Assembly (NCBI GenBank): GCA_026770585.1
Contig: MU646536.1
Location: 375,858 to 386,546, forward strand
DNA length: 10,689 bases
From: Baffinella frigidus
Taxonomy: Eukaryota > Cryptophyceae > Cryptomonadales > Baffinellaceae
Direction: 5' to 3'
Shown here in pieces: positions 1-6,794 of the stretch (positions within the stretch are counted from its first letter, which is position 1; the number at the start of each line of letters is the position of its first letter). The notes under the pieces were generated by a model that saw nothing but the letters and a program-made list of their open reading frames with translations, did not search any database and was not told where the DNA came from. Both the position numbers and the translations under genes were made by a program.

Positions 1-55
1 GACTCTTCCAACCCGACCAACTGCTGACTAGCGACGTCAACCTACCACAATATCT

Positions 56-97
56 CCTCTGTCTCTGTCTCTGTCTCCCTCTCTCTCTCTCTCTCTC
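56..97. repeat. CT-rich microsatellite
   Basis: A run of CTGT and CT units, pure (CT)n from about 79 to 97. It ends eight bases before a CAG at 104-106, so it could act as the pyrimidine tract of a 3' splice site for the open frame that follows. The repeat itself is plain to see; the splicing role is inference. Confidence 0.9.
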
Positions 98-106
98 GCA
101 CATCAG

Positions 107-227
107 ACTACATTACGCTAACTACCCTGAATTCGAGAAGTTGAACGAGCAAAACCTGTTTGCTGAGGTCGCTCTGGAGGCGCTCCCATTGCTCTGCTTG
201 CTCGCCTTGCACCTGCCGAGATATTGA
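107..227 (+). other. Short protein-like open frame, possible exon remnant
   Basis: After the pyrimidine tract and CAG at 104-106, the frame whose codons start at 108 stays open to the TGA at 225-227. The encoded stretch includes [20 protein letters not shown] and then [12 protein letters not shown]. This mixed acidic, amide and hydrophobic composition is unlike the low-complexity shadows around it, and I recognise no family. The opposite strand is also open here and reads [12 protein letters not shown] followed by [19 protein letters not shown], ending in a stop at about 106-108, with (CT)n and a CAG acceptor just upstream on that strand (near 216). Which strand was coding cannot be settled from the sequence. 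There is no in-frame start codon near the 5' end and no downstream exon I can join, so it is at best an exon or a fragment of one. Confidence 0.22.
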
Positions 228-237
228 GAGCGGATGT

Positions 238-268
<31 letters not shown>

Positions 269-279
269 CGAGCGAGAGC

Positions 280-322
<43 letters not shown>

Positions 323-362
323 TGTGTATGTGTGTGTGTGTATATGTGTGTGTGTATGGGTA

Positions 363-422
<60 letters not shown>
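238..422. repeat. Compound GA / GT / GA microsatellite
   Basis: (GA)n with scattered GC interruptions from 238 to about 281, then (GT)n with TA and TATA interruptions from 282 to about 401, then (GA)n to 422. Long open frames on both strands across this block encode only Ser-Leu, His-Thr, Cys-Val or Glu-Arg dipeptides and are artefacts. Alternating GT is known to favour Z-DNA and GA mirror repeats to favour triplex DNA; neither can be shown here. Confidence 0.95.
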
Positions 423-462
423 GCGCTCCCATTGCTCAGCTTGCTCGCCTTGCACCTACCGA

Positions 463-607
463 AAGAGAGAGCGAGAGAGTGTGTGAGAGAGAGCGAGATA
501 GAGAGAGAGGGAGCTCGCAAGAGAGAGAGAGACCTAACTGCTGTGCTTGCTGGCCTTGCACCTGCCAAGAGAGAGAGAGATATCGAGAGTGTGTATGAGA
601 GACGTTT

Positions 608-638
<31 letters not shown>

Positions 639-680
639 GAGAGGGACCTTTAGAGAGAGAGATAGAGAGATAGAGACCTT

Positions 681-715
<35 letters not shown>

Positions 716-745
716 CGAGAGAGAGAGAAAGAGAGAGAGAGAGGC
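463..745. repeat. GA-rich microsatellite with short interruptions
   Basis: Mostly (GA)n with short insertions such as GACCTTTA, which occurs at about 644-651 and again at 674-681, and a (TA)n stretch at about 681-690. It contains the third cassette (531-570) and ends at the fourth (742). Confidence 0.9.
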
Positions 746-928
746 GCTGCCACTGCTCTGCTTGCTCGCCTTGTACCTGCCCGGGCGTGGTCCCAAGATT
801 TTATCTTTTTCTCTTCTTTGGGCTCCTTTCCGCTCCAAAATTGACGGGTTTATACCGCAAACCCAGCACGCAACTTGAGAATGGTCGGTCAACCCGAGTA
901 AGGCAGAGGTAGCGAGTCCAACCGCTGC

Positions 929-946
929 GAGAGAGAGGGAGGGAGG

Positions 947-986
<40 letters not shown>

Positions 987-1077
987 GTGTGTGTGAGAAA
1001 GAGATGGATGGGGCGGCGGGGAGAGAGAGGTGGGGAGGGAGAGAGAGGGACAGAGAACGAGGGAAAGAAAGAGGGGG
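929..1077. repeat. Purine-rich tract with GA, GGGA and GT runs
   Basis: (GA)n and (GGGA)n from 929 to about 984, a short (GT)n at 985-994, then a nearly all-purine mixed stretch to about 1077. Positions 785-928 to its left are unique sequence in which I see no gene. Confidence 0.9.
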
Positions 1078-1107
1078 CCTGGACACGCCACATTGGTGAG
1101 ACCAAAC

Positions 1108-1410
1108 AGACAGAGGCAGAGGTAGGAGTGTCCCGCATGAAGTCGAACACTGTCCCGCCAGATCCTGAAATTCATAGATTTCGACGCCTTCGTCTAGCAA
1201 AAATGGCTCCAAGCCCCGTACAAATTTTGTATGGGACACGACCATGGACACGACCATGAAGTGGTTTAAATGTCCATTCGGTTCATTTTAGGGTCTTGTC
1301 CCAATGTTTGGTGGTCAATTTGTACCAGGACTTGGAGCCATTTTTGCTAGACGAAGGCGTCGAAAACTTTGAAAATAGACTCCAATAGACAGAGACAGAG
1401 GTAGGAGTGT
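1108..1410. repeat. Direct repeats bracketing a fold-back structure
   Basis: A 24-base direct repeat with one mismatch lies at 1108-1131 and 1387-1410; its shared 3' half is CAGAGGTAGGAGTGT. Between the two copies is a perfect 34-base inverted repeat, with arms at 1180-1213 and 1331-1364. The inward flanks also match imperfectly: both contain GTACAAATT and a TGGGACA-like block in inverted order. The arrangement is fold-back DNA inside a duplicated outer sequence. It may be a small non-autonomous element or a palindromic rearrangement. No transposase is present. Confidence 0.8.
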
Positions 1411-1542
1411 GACCGCAGCGACGACGTCGCGGTGCTTGAAGCGAATCTTGTGAAACCCTCCTGACCCCTCGGTCTTCATCTGGAAACCGCACATGTTATG
1501 AGCCTCGCATCTAGGTAATGAGCCTCACATCCACGCACGAGA

Positions 1543-1691
1543 CCACGCGACGATAGCCTGCACCTCAAATCGACCTGTCTTTCTATTATTCGTGGTACAA
1601 AGCGGACGGAATTCGTCAGCGGATTAGTACTGATTAGACTCAAAATGGATTAGTCCGCTGTCGTTTTGAGGTGCAGTATATCGTCGCGTGG
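1543..1691. mobile_element. MITE-like fold-back element (149 bp)
   Basis: Terminal inverted repeats of 32 bases with three mismatches lie at 1543-1574 and 1660-1691. The outer ends are CCACGCGACGATA on the left and its complement on the right. The 85-base interior has no open frame and contains a further short dyad around CAGCGGA (1618-1624) and TCCGCTG (1654-1660). Small size, long terminal inverted repeats and no coding capacity are the hallmarks of a MITE. I could not find a convincing target-site duplication, so the ends and the superfamily are open. Confidence 0.65.
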
Positions 1692-2188
1692 CAGTTGAGT
1701 AATTATTCCTTTCTCGAGTATTGCAGTTGGTACAGAGAATGCTCGGTTCAGACATCGTCCTGGTAGGAACCCCATCCGGTTCATACATCTGTTGTAGCAG
1801 TACACACCCCAGGGCTACGAAGGGGAAATATGGCCAAATCTGAGGAATTTTTCGCTACCTTATCCGTAGAAACCCCCCCTATACCCCTGCGGATTGCCCA
1901 CCGTAGGGTCCTAACTCTTATCGCTTAGGGGAGATTCAAAATCCCATCGAAGTCCGCTGTGTGGCAAACATGGTGAATATGTGTATAGTAGTGAATGTGT
2001 ACCAAGTAGTGGTTCAGTCATCTATGGTCCACTTGGCAGCGGCCGAGTTCCTTTTCGCCTTGGAATCAAGGCGAAACTCCGGTTGGAATCCAGGGCAATG
2101 GACAAGGTTCTAGTACAAATCGTTTAGATGGACTGTATCCGTGAAGCCCCCAGTGGCTGCTCAGTGGCTGGTCAAACATGGCACGGGG
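1692..2188. other. Unique sequence, no gene seen
   Basis: No convincing open frame, RNA gene or repeat array. One compact dyad lies at 2054-2075: TTCGCCTT, a six-base loop, then AAGGCGAA, with a further GAGT/ACTC pairing outside it across a bulge (2045-2079). Confidence 0.5.
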
Positions 2189-2429
2189 GACTCTCGGAAA
2201 TACCACGTCAGCGGTATTGGCAGGATATAACGACAGTTGGCAGGATGTAGGGCGGCAGTTGGCAGGATATTTAGTCGCAGTTGGCAGGATAGGGCGTCGG
2301 TTGGCAGGATAGGGCGTCAGTTGGCAGGATAGGGCGTCGGTTGGCAGGAAAGGGCGTCGGTTGGCAGGATATATAGCGGCAGTTGGCAGGATATGGCGGC
2401 AGTTGACTCTCGGACATACCGCGTCAGCG
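2189..2429. repeat. 25-bp direct repeats flanking the minisatellite
   Basis: Positions 2189-2213 and 2405-2429 match over 25 bases with two mismatches (GACTCTCGG, then ATACC, then CGTCAGCG). They bracket the minisatellite almost exactly. This could be a duplicated target, or a larger repeat inside which the short units expanded. Confidence 0.85.
2217..2402. repeat. 20-22 bp minisatellite, nine units
   Basis: Nine consecutive units start with TTGGCAGGA. The central units follow TTGGCAGGATAGGGCGTCGG (20 bases). Units 2, 3 and 8 are 22 bases long because of extra bases after GGAT. The central four (2281-2360) are nearly identical and the outer ones more diverged, the usual pattern of growth by unequal exchange or slippage from the middle. 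Unit length is not a multiple of three, so the long minus-strand open frame across it is not a coding repeat. Confidence 0.95.
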
Positions 2430-2446
2430 ACTTGATCCTTAAGCTC

Positions 2447-2510
2447 ATCCCAGCCCCCCCCCCCGGCATGCCCCCCCATGTCCTCCCCCTCCCCCACCTC
2501 CGACATCACC
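2447..2510. repeat. C-rich low-complexity tract
   Basis: An uninterrupted run of 11 C at 2454-2464, 7 C at 2471-2477 and further C4-C5 blocks. The complementary G-rich strand could form a quadruplex. Open frames on both strands across it are Pro- or Gly-rich artefacts. Confidence 0.85.
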
Positions 2511-2586
2511 GAACTCTCCCCACCGGCATAGCCCTTCACCCCTCGGCCCCGCTCCTCGAGAAGAGCTCCGAGGTCTTGGTGGACTA

Positions 2587-2970
2587 CCGGCCCCAGTGGC
2601 CGCGTCGCGCCGATAAGCGCCTGCGTGTGGATGACATTCACCACTCAAGAATGCTAGAGGGAGTGGAGACGTTTATCACGGGGAAAAAATTAAACGCTGC
2701 GAAATTTTGCACACCCCCGGCCCCAGCGGACGCATCGCACCGATAACATGAATGACATTTATTGGATTCCCATACATTGAATGACATTTATTGCGTGAAT
2801 GGCATTTATTGGATTCCCATACAGTCGCGGAATTATGGGTGTTACGGTACGGAATCCAGCCGTGCGCGACACGCAAGCCACTAGGGGAGGGTACCAACTA
2901 TCGAAACGTACATCGCGAAAAAACGTATCGAAACTGGCGAACGTTTGCACACCCACTGCACAATTTGCGG
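2587..2970. repeat. Decayed tandem repeat
   Basis: The block at 2587-2616 (CCGGCCCCAG, then CGATAA) recurs at 2717-2746 with four mismatches in 30 bases. Each copy is followed by a form of GATGACATT or AATGACATTTATT. A second component, AAATTTTGCACACCCC at about 2702-2717, has a diverged relative at about 2940-2955. Within it, TGAATGACATTTATT units repeat at 2749, 2778 and 2796; the first and third are full 28-base units and the middle one is truncated. Confidence 0.65.
2809..2893. repeat. Repeat copy shared with 4868-4957
   Basis: This stretch and 4868-4957 share TTTATTGG, then a GGGTGTTAC or GGGTGCTAC block, then CGGAATCCAGCC, then AGGG..GGGTACC or AGGG..GGGTGCC, in the same order and orientation. 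They are diverged copies of a dispersed repeat, one before the first telomere-like tract and one after the second. Confidence 0.6.
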
Positions 2971-3202
2971 CAAATCGGGGGTTGGGGAACAATGAAAGCA
3001 CGTGAGGTGCTCAGTTGACCATGAAATGTGACCATGATTATAAAAGTGGAGAGCAGAGGGGTACCATGCGCGCGCCTGCGAGAGAGAAGACGGGCGCCTT
3101 GTACGCTACCTGCCGCACGCCCAACCCGCTTCAGTCTGGGTTAGACCCCGAACCCTTTATTCGAAGAGTTTTTCATCGAAGGAGGGAGAGCATAATTTGC
3201 GG
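2971..3202. other. Unique sequence, no gene seen
   Basis: A TATAAAAG string at 3039-3046 resembles a TATA box, but no credible gene follows it. A 68-codon open frame crosses the region without known motifs and runs into the telomere-like tract; it starts at TTG, not ATG, so I do not treat it as a gene. Confidence 0.4.
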
Positions 3203-3301
3203 GGTAGGGTTTAGGGTTTAAAATTTAGGGTTTAGGGTTTAGGGTGTAGGGTTTAAGGTTTAGGGTTTAGGGTTTAGGGTTTAGAGTTTAGGGTTTAGGG
3301 T
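3203..3301 (+). repeat. Interstitial telomere-like tract 1
   Basis: Mostly TTTAGGG units with scattered variants (TTTAAGG, GTGTAGGG, TTTAGAG, AAATTTAGGG). The G-rich strand is the + strand. Flanked on both sides by ordinary sequence, so it is internal and not a chromosome end in this assembly. Confidence 0.95.
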
Positions 3302-3494
3302 GCGAACCTCGAGGAACCGTAGAGCGCCAGCGCTGTTGTCCCGTACTCCAATGTGTTGGGGGTGCCTTTCGATCGCACGCACCACCAGGGCGGCTCCACC
3401 CCTTTCCAGAATCCTCTGTTTCGCGTTCGGGAGTTAGAGCGCCAGACTCGGGCATGCTGAGTAGCTCCTGTACTCACCCGTGCGGATGTTGACT

Positions 3495-3693
3495 TATTGT
3501 AGAATTCGGGTTGGCTTAGATTTTTGAAGGGTCGGATCGGGCGGAAATCTGACGAAAATGTGCCGTTTTGTGTCATCTTATGGGTAGGGGATGCTATCTT
3601 GTCATCAATCTCATGCATAAGATAGCATCAAACCTCGTTTTCTCGAATTTGCTGACCCGACCCCGAATCCAAGCCAACCCGAATTTTACAATA
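3495..3693. mobile_element. MITE-like fold-back element (199 bp)
   Basis: Terminal inverted repeats of 28 bases with two mismatches lie at 3495-3522 (TATTGTAGAATTCGGG at the left end) and 3666-3693. Weaker complementarity continues inward. A perfect 11-base inner dyad, GATGCTATCTT at 3590-3600 with its complement at 3619-3629, sits near the centre, so almost the whole element can fold on itself. No open frame or transposase. It lies between the first two R repeat copies. I found no clear target-site duplication. Confidence 0.7.
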
Positions 3694-3924
3694 CGAGCTG
3701 TGATATGGTGGTGAGGGGTTGTCTCCCCTTTCCAGAATCCTCTCTGCACCGTTCGGAATGTAGAGTGAATAACCTGTAAGGGACAGGCTGTGTGCCAGGA
3801 CAAGCTGTCATGCATTGATAAGTCAACTGTTGATGGTCAAAAGTTGGCCAGGACCTGTGATACGTCGACATCCGGGTGATGTCTCTGGATGACTTGCCAT
3901 GGCATGCCACCAGGTACAGGCTAC

Positions 3925-4063
3925 ACTGGCCTTGGTGGTAGAGCCAATCTGGTAGGACTTGGCCAGCGCGAACTTCGAAGTCACAAGATTGCGAACTTCT
4001 AGATGGACCGTAATTATAAGTAAACACCATATTTGTACTGCAAAATTTGTAACTGGCCTTGGT
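3925..4063. mobile_element. Possible relic of the 7359-7546 fold-back family
   Basis: TAGAGCCAATCTGGTAGGAC at 3939-3958 matches the end of the element at 7359 at 17 of 20 positions, and the likeness continues through TTGG and GCG into a TTCGA-rich stretch. A 12-base direct repeat, ACTGGCCTTGGT, lies at 3925-3936 and 4052-4063, bracketing about 115 bases. I do not see the matching right-hand terminal repeat, so this is probably a truncated copy; the 12-base repeat may be unrelated. Confidence 0.45.
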
Positions 4064-4146
4064 TCGCCACCAAGGCGCTGTACCAGGGAAAGCTCACACC
4101 ACCAAGGCGCCTCCGCCCCTTTTCTCAATCCTCTGTGCAGCGTTTA

Positions 4147-4460
4147 GCCTTGGGGTTCAGCGTGAGGTCGATGCGGCATGCGGAATGGCCACACACACAA
4201 GCGATGAAACGCTGTGGCTTTTCAGGCGGCTGGACAGGCGTTCGGGTGCGTGATTTCGTTGGACCTGCTTGTCGGGGTCTGTCCCGAAAATAATGTCTTC
4301 CCGGTCCACACAGTGGGCTTCGCAGATCTGTCCATTTATTTGTGTGGTGCTAATTAAGAATTGCTCGGTACAAAGACACCAGTTTGGCGTTTTCCTGCGG
4401 AGTCCACTGTGTGGGGTGTGGCGCACAACACCCGGGCAGGTTTGGTACCAGGAACGTTGC
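4147..4460. other. Unique sequence, no gene seen
   Basis: Short open frames occur on both strands but none has recognisable motifs, a conserved-looking composition or a splice-site framework. A weak internal similarity around ACCTGCTTGT (about 4265 and 4545) suggests old duplication. Confidence 0.4.
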
Positions 4461-4630
4461 GATAAGTTGAAGGTCAACGGTCAACGGTCAAAAGTTGACC
4501 TTGTTATCTTTTGACAAGAGTTGACTTATGGTGAGGCTCACAACCTGCTTGTTCGGGGCGTGCCCGGCGATTAAGTCCCACAACGCGGCGCAGCCTTGCT
4601 CCTGTACGCCCGCAGCCGAGAGATGCGCCT

Positions 4631-4804
4631 GGGTTTGAGGTTTGGGGTTTGGGGTTTGGGGTTTGGGGTTTGGGGTTTGGGGTTTGGGGTTTGGGGTTTG
4701 GAGTTTAGGGTTTGGGGTTTAGGGTTTAGGGTTTGGGGTTTAGGTTTTAGGGTTTAGGGTTTAAGGTTTAGGGTTTAGGGTTTAGAATTTGGGGTTTAGG
4801 GTTA
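4631..4804 (+). repeat. Interstitial telomere-like tract 2
   Basis: The left part is about nine or ten nearly perfect TTTGGGG units, passing to the right into TTTAGGG units mixed with TTTGGGG and a few variants. The 7-base phase is kept throughout most of the tract. G-rich strand on +. The homogeneous TTTGGGG block implies local amplification of a variant unit, and is a strong candidate for quadruplex formation. Confidence 0.95.
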
Positions 4805-4867
4805 CCTGCATCGCGCGCAGGATGCACGGGATCGCACCGCACCCCGCAACCTGCTCAGCAAGAAAAG

Positions 4868-5103
4868 AATTTATTGGAAACCGATAAAATCGCAAAATGC
4901 TGGGTGCTACAGAGCGGAATCCAGCCCAGCTGCTCAGAGAAAGGGAAGGGTGCCGCGGTTTAGAGCCAACAACGAAAAAATCTACACAGCTGCTTTACTA
5001 GTACGAGTATGATCCTTTTTGTGTAGTAATCGCTTGCGCCCGCTTTTCCTTTCAAGGCTGCCAGCATAGTCAACATCGCCTGCACACAATGTGTCACTTG
5101 CCT
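4868..5103. repeat. Diverged copy of the 2809-2893 repeat, then unique DNA
   Basis: Positions 4868-4957 match 2809-2893 in order and orientation, as described there. The rest is unique. CTACACA (4982-4988) and TGTGTAG (5020-5026) form a small dyad. TGCTTTACTA at 4991 recurs at 6516, just right of the third telomere-like tract. Confidence 0.5.
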
Positions 5104-5382
5104 CGGTTTTCGTATGGAATCGATTGCTTCGGTTTCCCTATGAGATCGATTGATCGGTTTTCCTATGAGATCAATTAATTCGGTTTGGGTGTGGGATGGG
5201 TCACCTTGACGGCATCCTTGTCAGTTGGTTCCAACGAGAGGAGTCTGATTCGGTTTTCGTTGGGAAATGATTGATTCGGTTTTCCCATGAGGTAGATGCA
5301 TTTTTCGTATGAGATGGGCCACCTTGACGGCGAGATCGATCGATCGGTTTTCCTCTGAGATCAATTGATTCGGGGTTTCATT
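5104..5382. repeat. GATC-rich satellite, cluster 1
   Basis: Repeats of a ~26-base module (TCGGTTTTCCTATGAGATC followed by GATTGAT) start at about 5104, 5129, 5154, 5251, 5276 and 5344. They alternate with a longer module that contains GATGGGTCACCTTGACGG and GGTTCCAACGAGAGGAG, at about 5180-5250 with a partial copy at about 5308-5330. The cluster stops abruptly at 5382. Open frames across it on the minus strand are repeat-derived. Confidence 0.85.
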
Positions 5383-5958
5383 GGGCCTTTCAAGGGCCTC
5401 AGGCGCACTGACGGTCACGTGACCCAGAATCCTGCAGAAGGCGAGCAAGTGCTGACGGCCGTTGAGTTTGTACCAGGAAGTCGGGACGTGACCGATGAGG
5501 TTTGAATATATCGCGTGTTTTGTGACCTTCAGCGGTAATTTACTACACCAGTGGCGGGGGACCAAGCCCCTCGCAGGGGCCGCCGGAGGCTCGACCGGGA
5601 TTCGGGTCGCGGAGCAAGCCCCCCGCAGGGGCCGCCGGAGGCTGGTTAGGTCCCCCTCCGATGTGAATTCTTTTCAAGCATCGGGGAGGGACCTGACGCC
5701 CGGGAAGCCCCCCGCAGGGGTCGACCGGGATTTGGGTCGTGCTTGATTAGCGCAGCAAGCCCCCCGCAGGGGCCGCCAGAGGCTTGTTAGGACCCCCCTC
5801 CGATGTGAATTCGCTTCACGCATCGGGGAGAGACCAGACGCTCGGGAAGCCCCCCGCAGGGGTCGACTGCGATTCGGGTCGCGCAGCAAGCCCCCCGCAG
5901 GGGCCGCCGGAGGCTTGTTAGGTCCTCCTTCAGTGGCTTGCTTCGCCTTGAAAGGCCC
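5383..5958. other. Inverted-repeat-bounded block inside the GATC-rich satellite
   Basis: A perfect 13-base inverted repeat, GGGCCTTTCAAGG at 5383-5395 and CCTTGAAAGGCCC at 5946-5958, bounds a 576-base block of different, GC-rich sequence. The same GATC-rich satellite lies on both sides (5104-5382 and 5960-6352), so the block looks inserted. Inside are a unique segment (5400-5560) and a tandem satellite (5561-5930). The unique segment holds TTTGTACCAGGA at 5467-5478, which resembles 1319-1330. No transposase or other gene is seen. Confidence 0.6.
5561..5930. repeat. 141-142 bp GC-rich satellite, 2.6 units
   Basis: Units start at about 5563, 5704 and 5846; the last is cut short near 5930. Each has two AAGCCCCCCGCAGGGG-like blocks, a GCCGCCGGAGGC block and a dyad CCTCCGATG / CATCGGGGAGG enclosing TGAATTC. 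The CCCC-GCA-GGGG and AAGCC-GGCTT pairings give strong potential hairpins. The TGAA/TTCA inner stem is kept in both complete copies although its loop differs. Arg-Gly-rich open frames on both strands are artefacts. Confidence 0.9.
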
Positions 5959-5959
5959 T

Positions 5960-6352
5960 TACGACGGCGTGCCTCCACTTTATATGAGATGGATCACCTT
6001 GACGGCGAGACCGATCAAGTGGTTTTCCTCTGAGATCGATTGATTCGGGGATTCGTGTGAGATGGGTCACCATGAATGCGCCTTTGTTGGTTGGTTCCGA
6101 CGAGAGGATTCGGGGATTCGTGTGAGTTGGGTCAACGATAAGAGGATCCAGTTATCGTGTGGGGTGGGCCACCTTGAGGGCGCCCTTGTTGGCGGGTTCT
6201 GATGAGAGGAGCTTGATTCGGTTCTCGAACCCTTGACGGCGACATCGATTGATCAGTTTTCCTATGAGATTAATCAATTCGGTTTTGGTGTGAGATGGCG
6301 CACCTTGAAAGCACCCTTGTTGGTGGGTTCTGATGAGAGGAGCCTGCGCAGC
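5960..6352. repeat. GATC-rich satellite, cluster 2
   Basis: The same two modules as in 5104-5382. The longer module recurs at about 5978, 6054, 6121 (truncated), 6158 and 6290; the short module at about 6020 and 6240. Copies here carry GTGTGAGATGGG and GGTTCTGATGAGAGGAG variants, so the two clusters have diverged separately. Confidence 0.85.
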
Positions 6353-6375
6353 GCTATGCACCCATTTTCCTGCTT

Positions 6376-6500
6376 GAGGGTTTAGGGTTTAGTGTTTAGG
6401 CTTTAGGGTGCAGTGTGTAGGGTTTAGGGTTTAGGGTGTGGGGTTTAGGGTTTAGGGTTTAGGGTTTAGGGTGTGGGGTTTAGGGTTTAGGGTTCAGGGT
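6376..6500 (+). repeat. Interstitial telomere-like tract 3
   Basis: TTTAGGG units with GTGTAGGG, GTGTGGGG, TTTAGTG, CTTTAGGG and TTCAGGG variants. G-rich strand on +. It follows the end of the GATC-rich satellite by about 25 bases. Confidence 0.95.
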
Positions 6501-6794
6501 CTGCACGGACAGAGTTGCTTTACTAAGCAGAATAGAAACACGACGTGACTGAACTGGCGGCGGCGAAATAATCTACTGAACTGGTCGCTTTCCTAACCAG
6601 CCACGGAGAGAACACTTCATCGAACCGGTGTCGTCAAAAGAATTTAATGACGGCGAAAAAACACAAAAACGGCAACATAATATAATAACGGCGAAAGAAT
6701 ATAACCGGTGCACAGTAAGCTCACTGCGCACCGTTCTAGCGGCCACTCGAGAGTACCACACCTGCAAACTAAACCGTGTCAACACCCTTCACCT
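6501..6794. other. Unique AT-richer sequence with an unassigned open frame
   Basis: A frame without stops runs from just after a TGA at about 6572-6574 to the TAA at 6808-6810 on the + strand. It has no ATG; the first alternative start is GTG at 6628. The product has no motif I recognise. Local near-repeats of GACGGCGAAA and AACGGC (about 6650-6700) explain part of it. I do not call a gene. Confidence 0.35.

Larger units (their letters stand above)
178..784. repeat. Four ~40-base cassettes embedded in microsatellite
   Basis: Non-microsatellite cassettes related to one another lie at 178-221, 421-463, 531-570 and 742-784, separated only by GA and GT tracts. The shared core is GCTTGCTCGCCTTGCACCTG, with a few substitutions per copy. 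The first copy is the 3' end of the open frame at 107-227. Copies 2 to 4 are bounded on both sides, or on the left only for copy 4, by purine repeats. The fourth runs into unique sequence at about 785. Many differences between copies fall at synonymous positions of the [12 protein letters not shown] reading, for example CTC/CTG, TTG/CTG and CCG/CCA. Copy 3 has a stop just before the core in that frame, so an intact coding role for every copy is unlikely. Confidence 0.85.
3379..4146. repeat. Dispersed R repeat, three copies
   Basis: Copies lie at about 3379-3431, 3704-3760 and 4096-4146. They share an ACCACC or GGTGGT lead, a CCCCTTTCCAGAATCCTCT core and a GTTCGG-like end. On the minus strand the core reads GFWKG, followed in two copies by a PWW-containing stretch, within short open frames. 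The frame is not kept over a useful length in the third copy, so this is treated as a non-coding repeat. Confidence 0.7.
3818..4508. repeat. GTCAA-rich repeat, two diverged copies
   Basis: GATAAG followed by GTCAA and GGTCAAAAGTTG motifs occurs at about 3818-3845 and at 4461-4508. In the second copy AAGGTCAAC (4470-4478) and GTTGACCTT (4494-4502) form a perfect 9-base dyad, with GATAA/TTATC pairing outside. TTGAC cores match the plant W-box, but no gene is close enough to support a regulatory role. Confidence 0.5.

Noticed and set aside
108-635. Long open frames on both strands across the CA/GT and GA/CT tracts
   Set aside because: They encode Ser-Leu, His-Thr, Cys-Val or Glu-Arg dipeptides and exist only because dinucleotide repeats lack stop codons. 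Only the short non-repeat part at 107-227 is kept as a weak candidate.
1196-1213. Resemblance of the repeat arm to the dinoflagellate spliced-leader sequence
   Set aside because: Only a short GGCTC..AAG-like part agrees, with mismatches and an extra base, and the donor-site context is absent.
680-1257. Three overlapping minus-strand open frames
   Set aside because: Their longest parts are translations of the purine tract and the inverted repeat. The peptide around LEPFLLDEGVE is noted under the fold-back finding but supports no gene.
2217-2402. CRISPR array
   Set aside because: Units are contiguous with no unique spacers and are too short and too variable; it is a minisatellite.
2066-2644. 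192-codon minus-strand open frame
   Set aside because: It crosses the 20/22-base minisatellite, whose units change reading frame, and the C-rich tract, which gives a Gly-rich product. No motif or family is visible.
2393-2746. 117-codon plus-strand open frame
   Set aside because: Composed of minisatellite edge, C-rich tract and decayed repeat; no recognisable domain and no ATG-led, consistent coding composition.
3039-3046. TATAAAAG, a TATA-box-like string
   Set aside because: No believable gene follows within a normal promoter distance; one such octamer is expected by chance in sequence of this length or not far above it.
5221-5565. 114-codon minus-strand open frame
   Set aside because: More than half of it is antisense to the GATC-rich satellite, and the rest has no recognisable motif.
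5495-5978. Arg-Gly-rich open frames in the GC-rich satellite
   Set aside because: The 141-142 base units give such frames on both strands; period 142 does not keep the frame.
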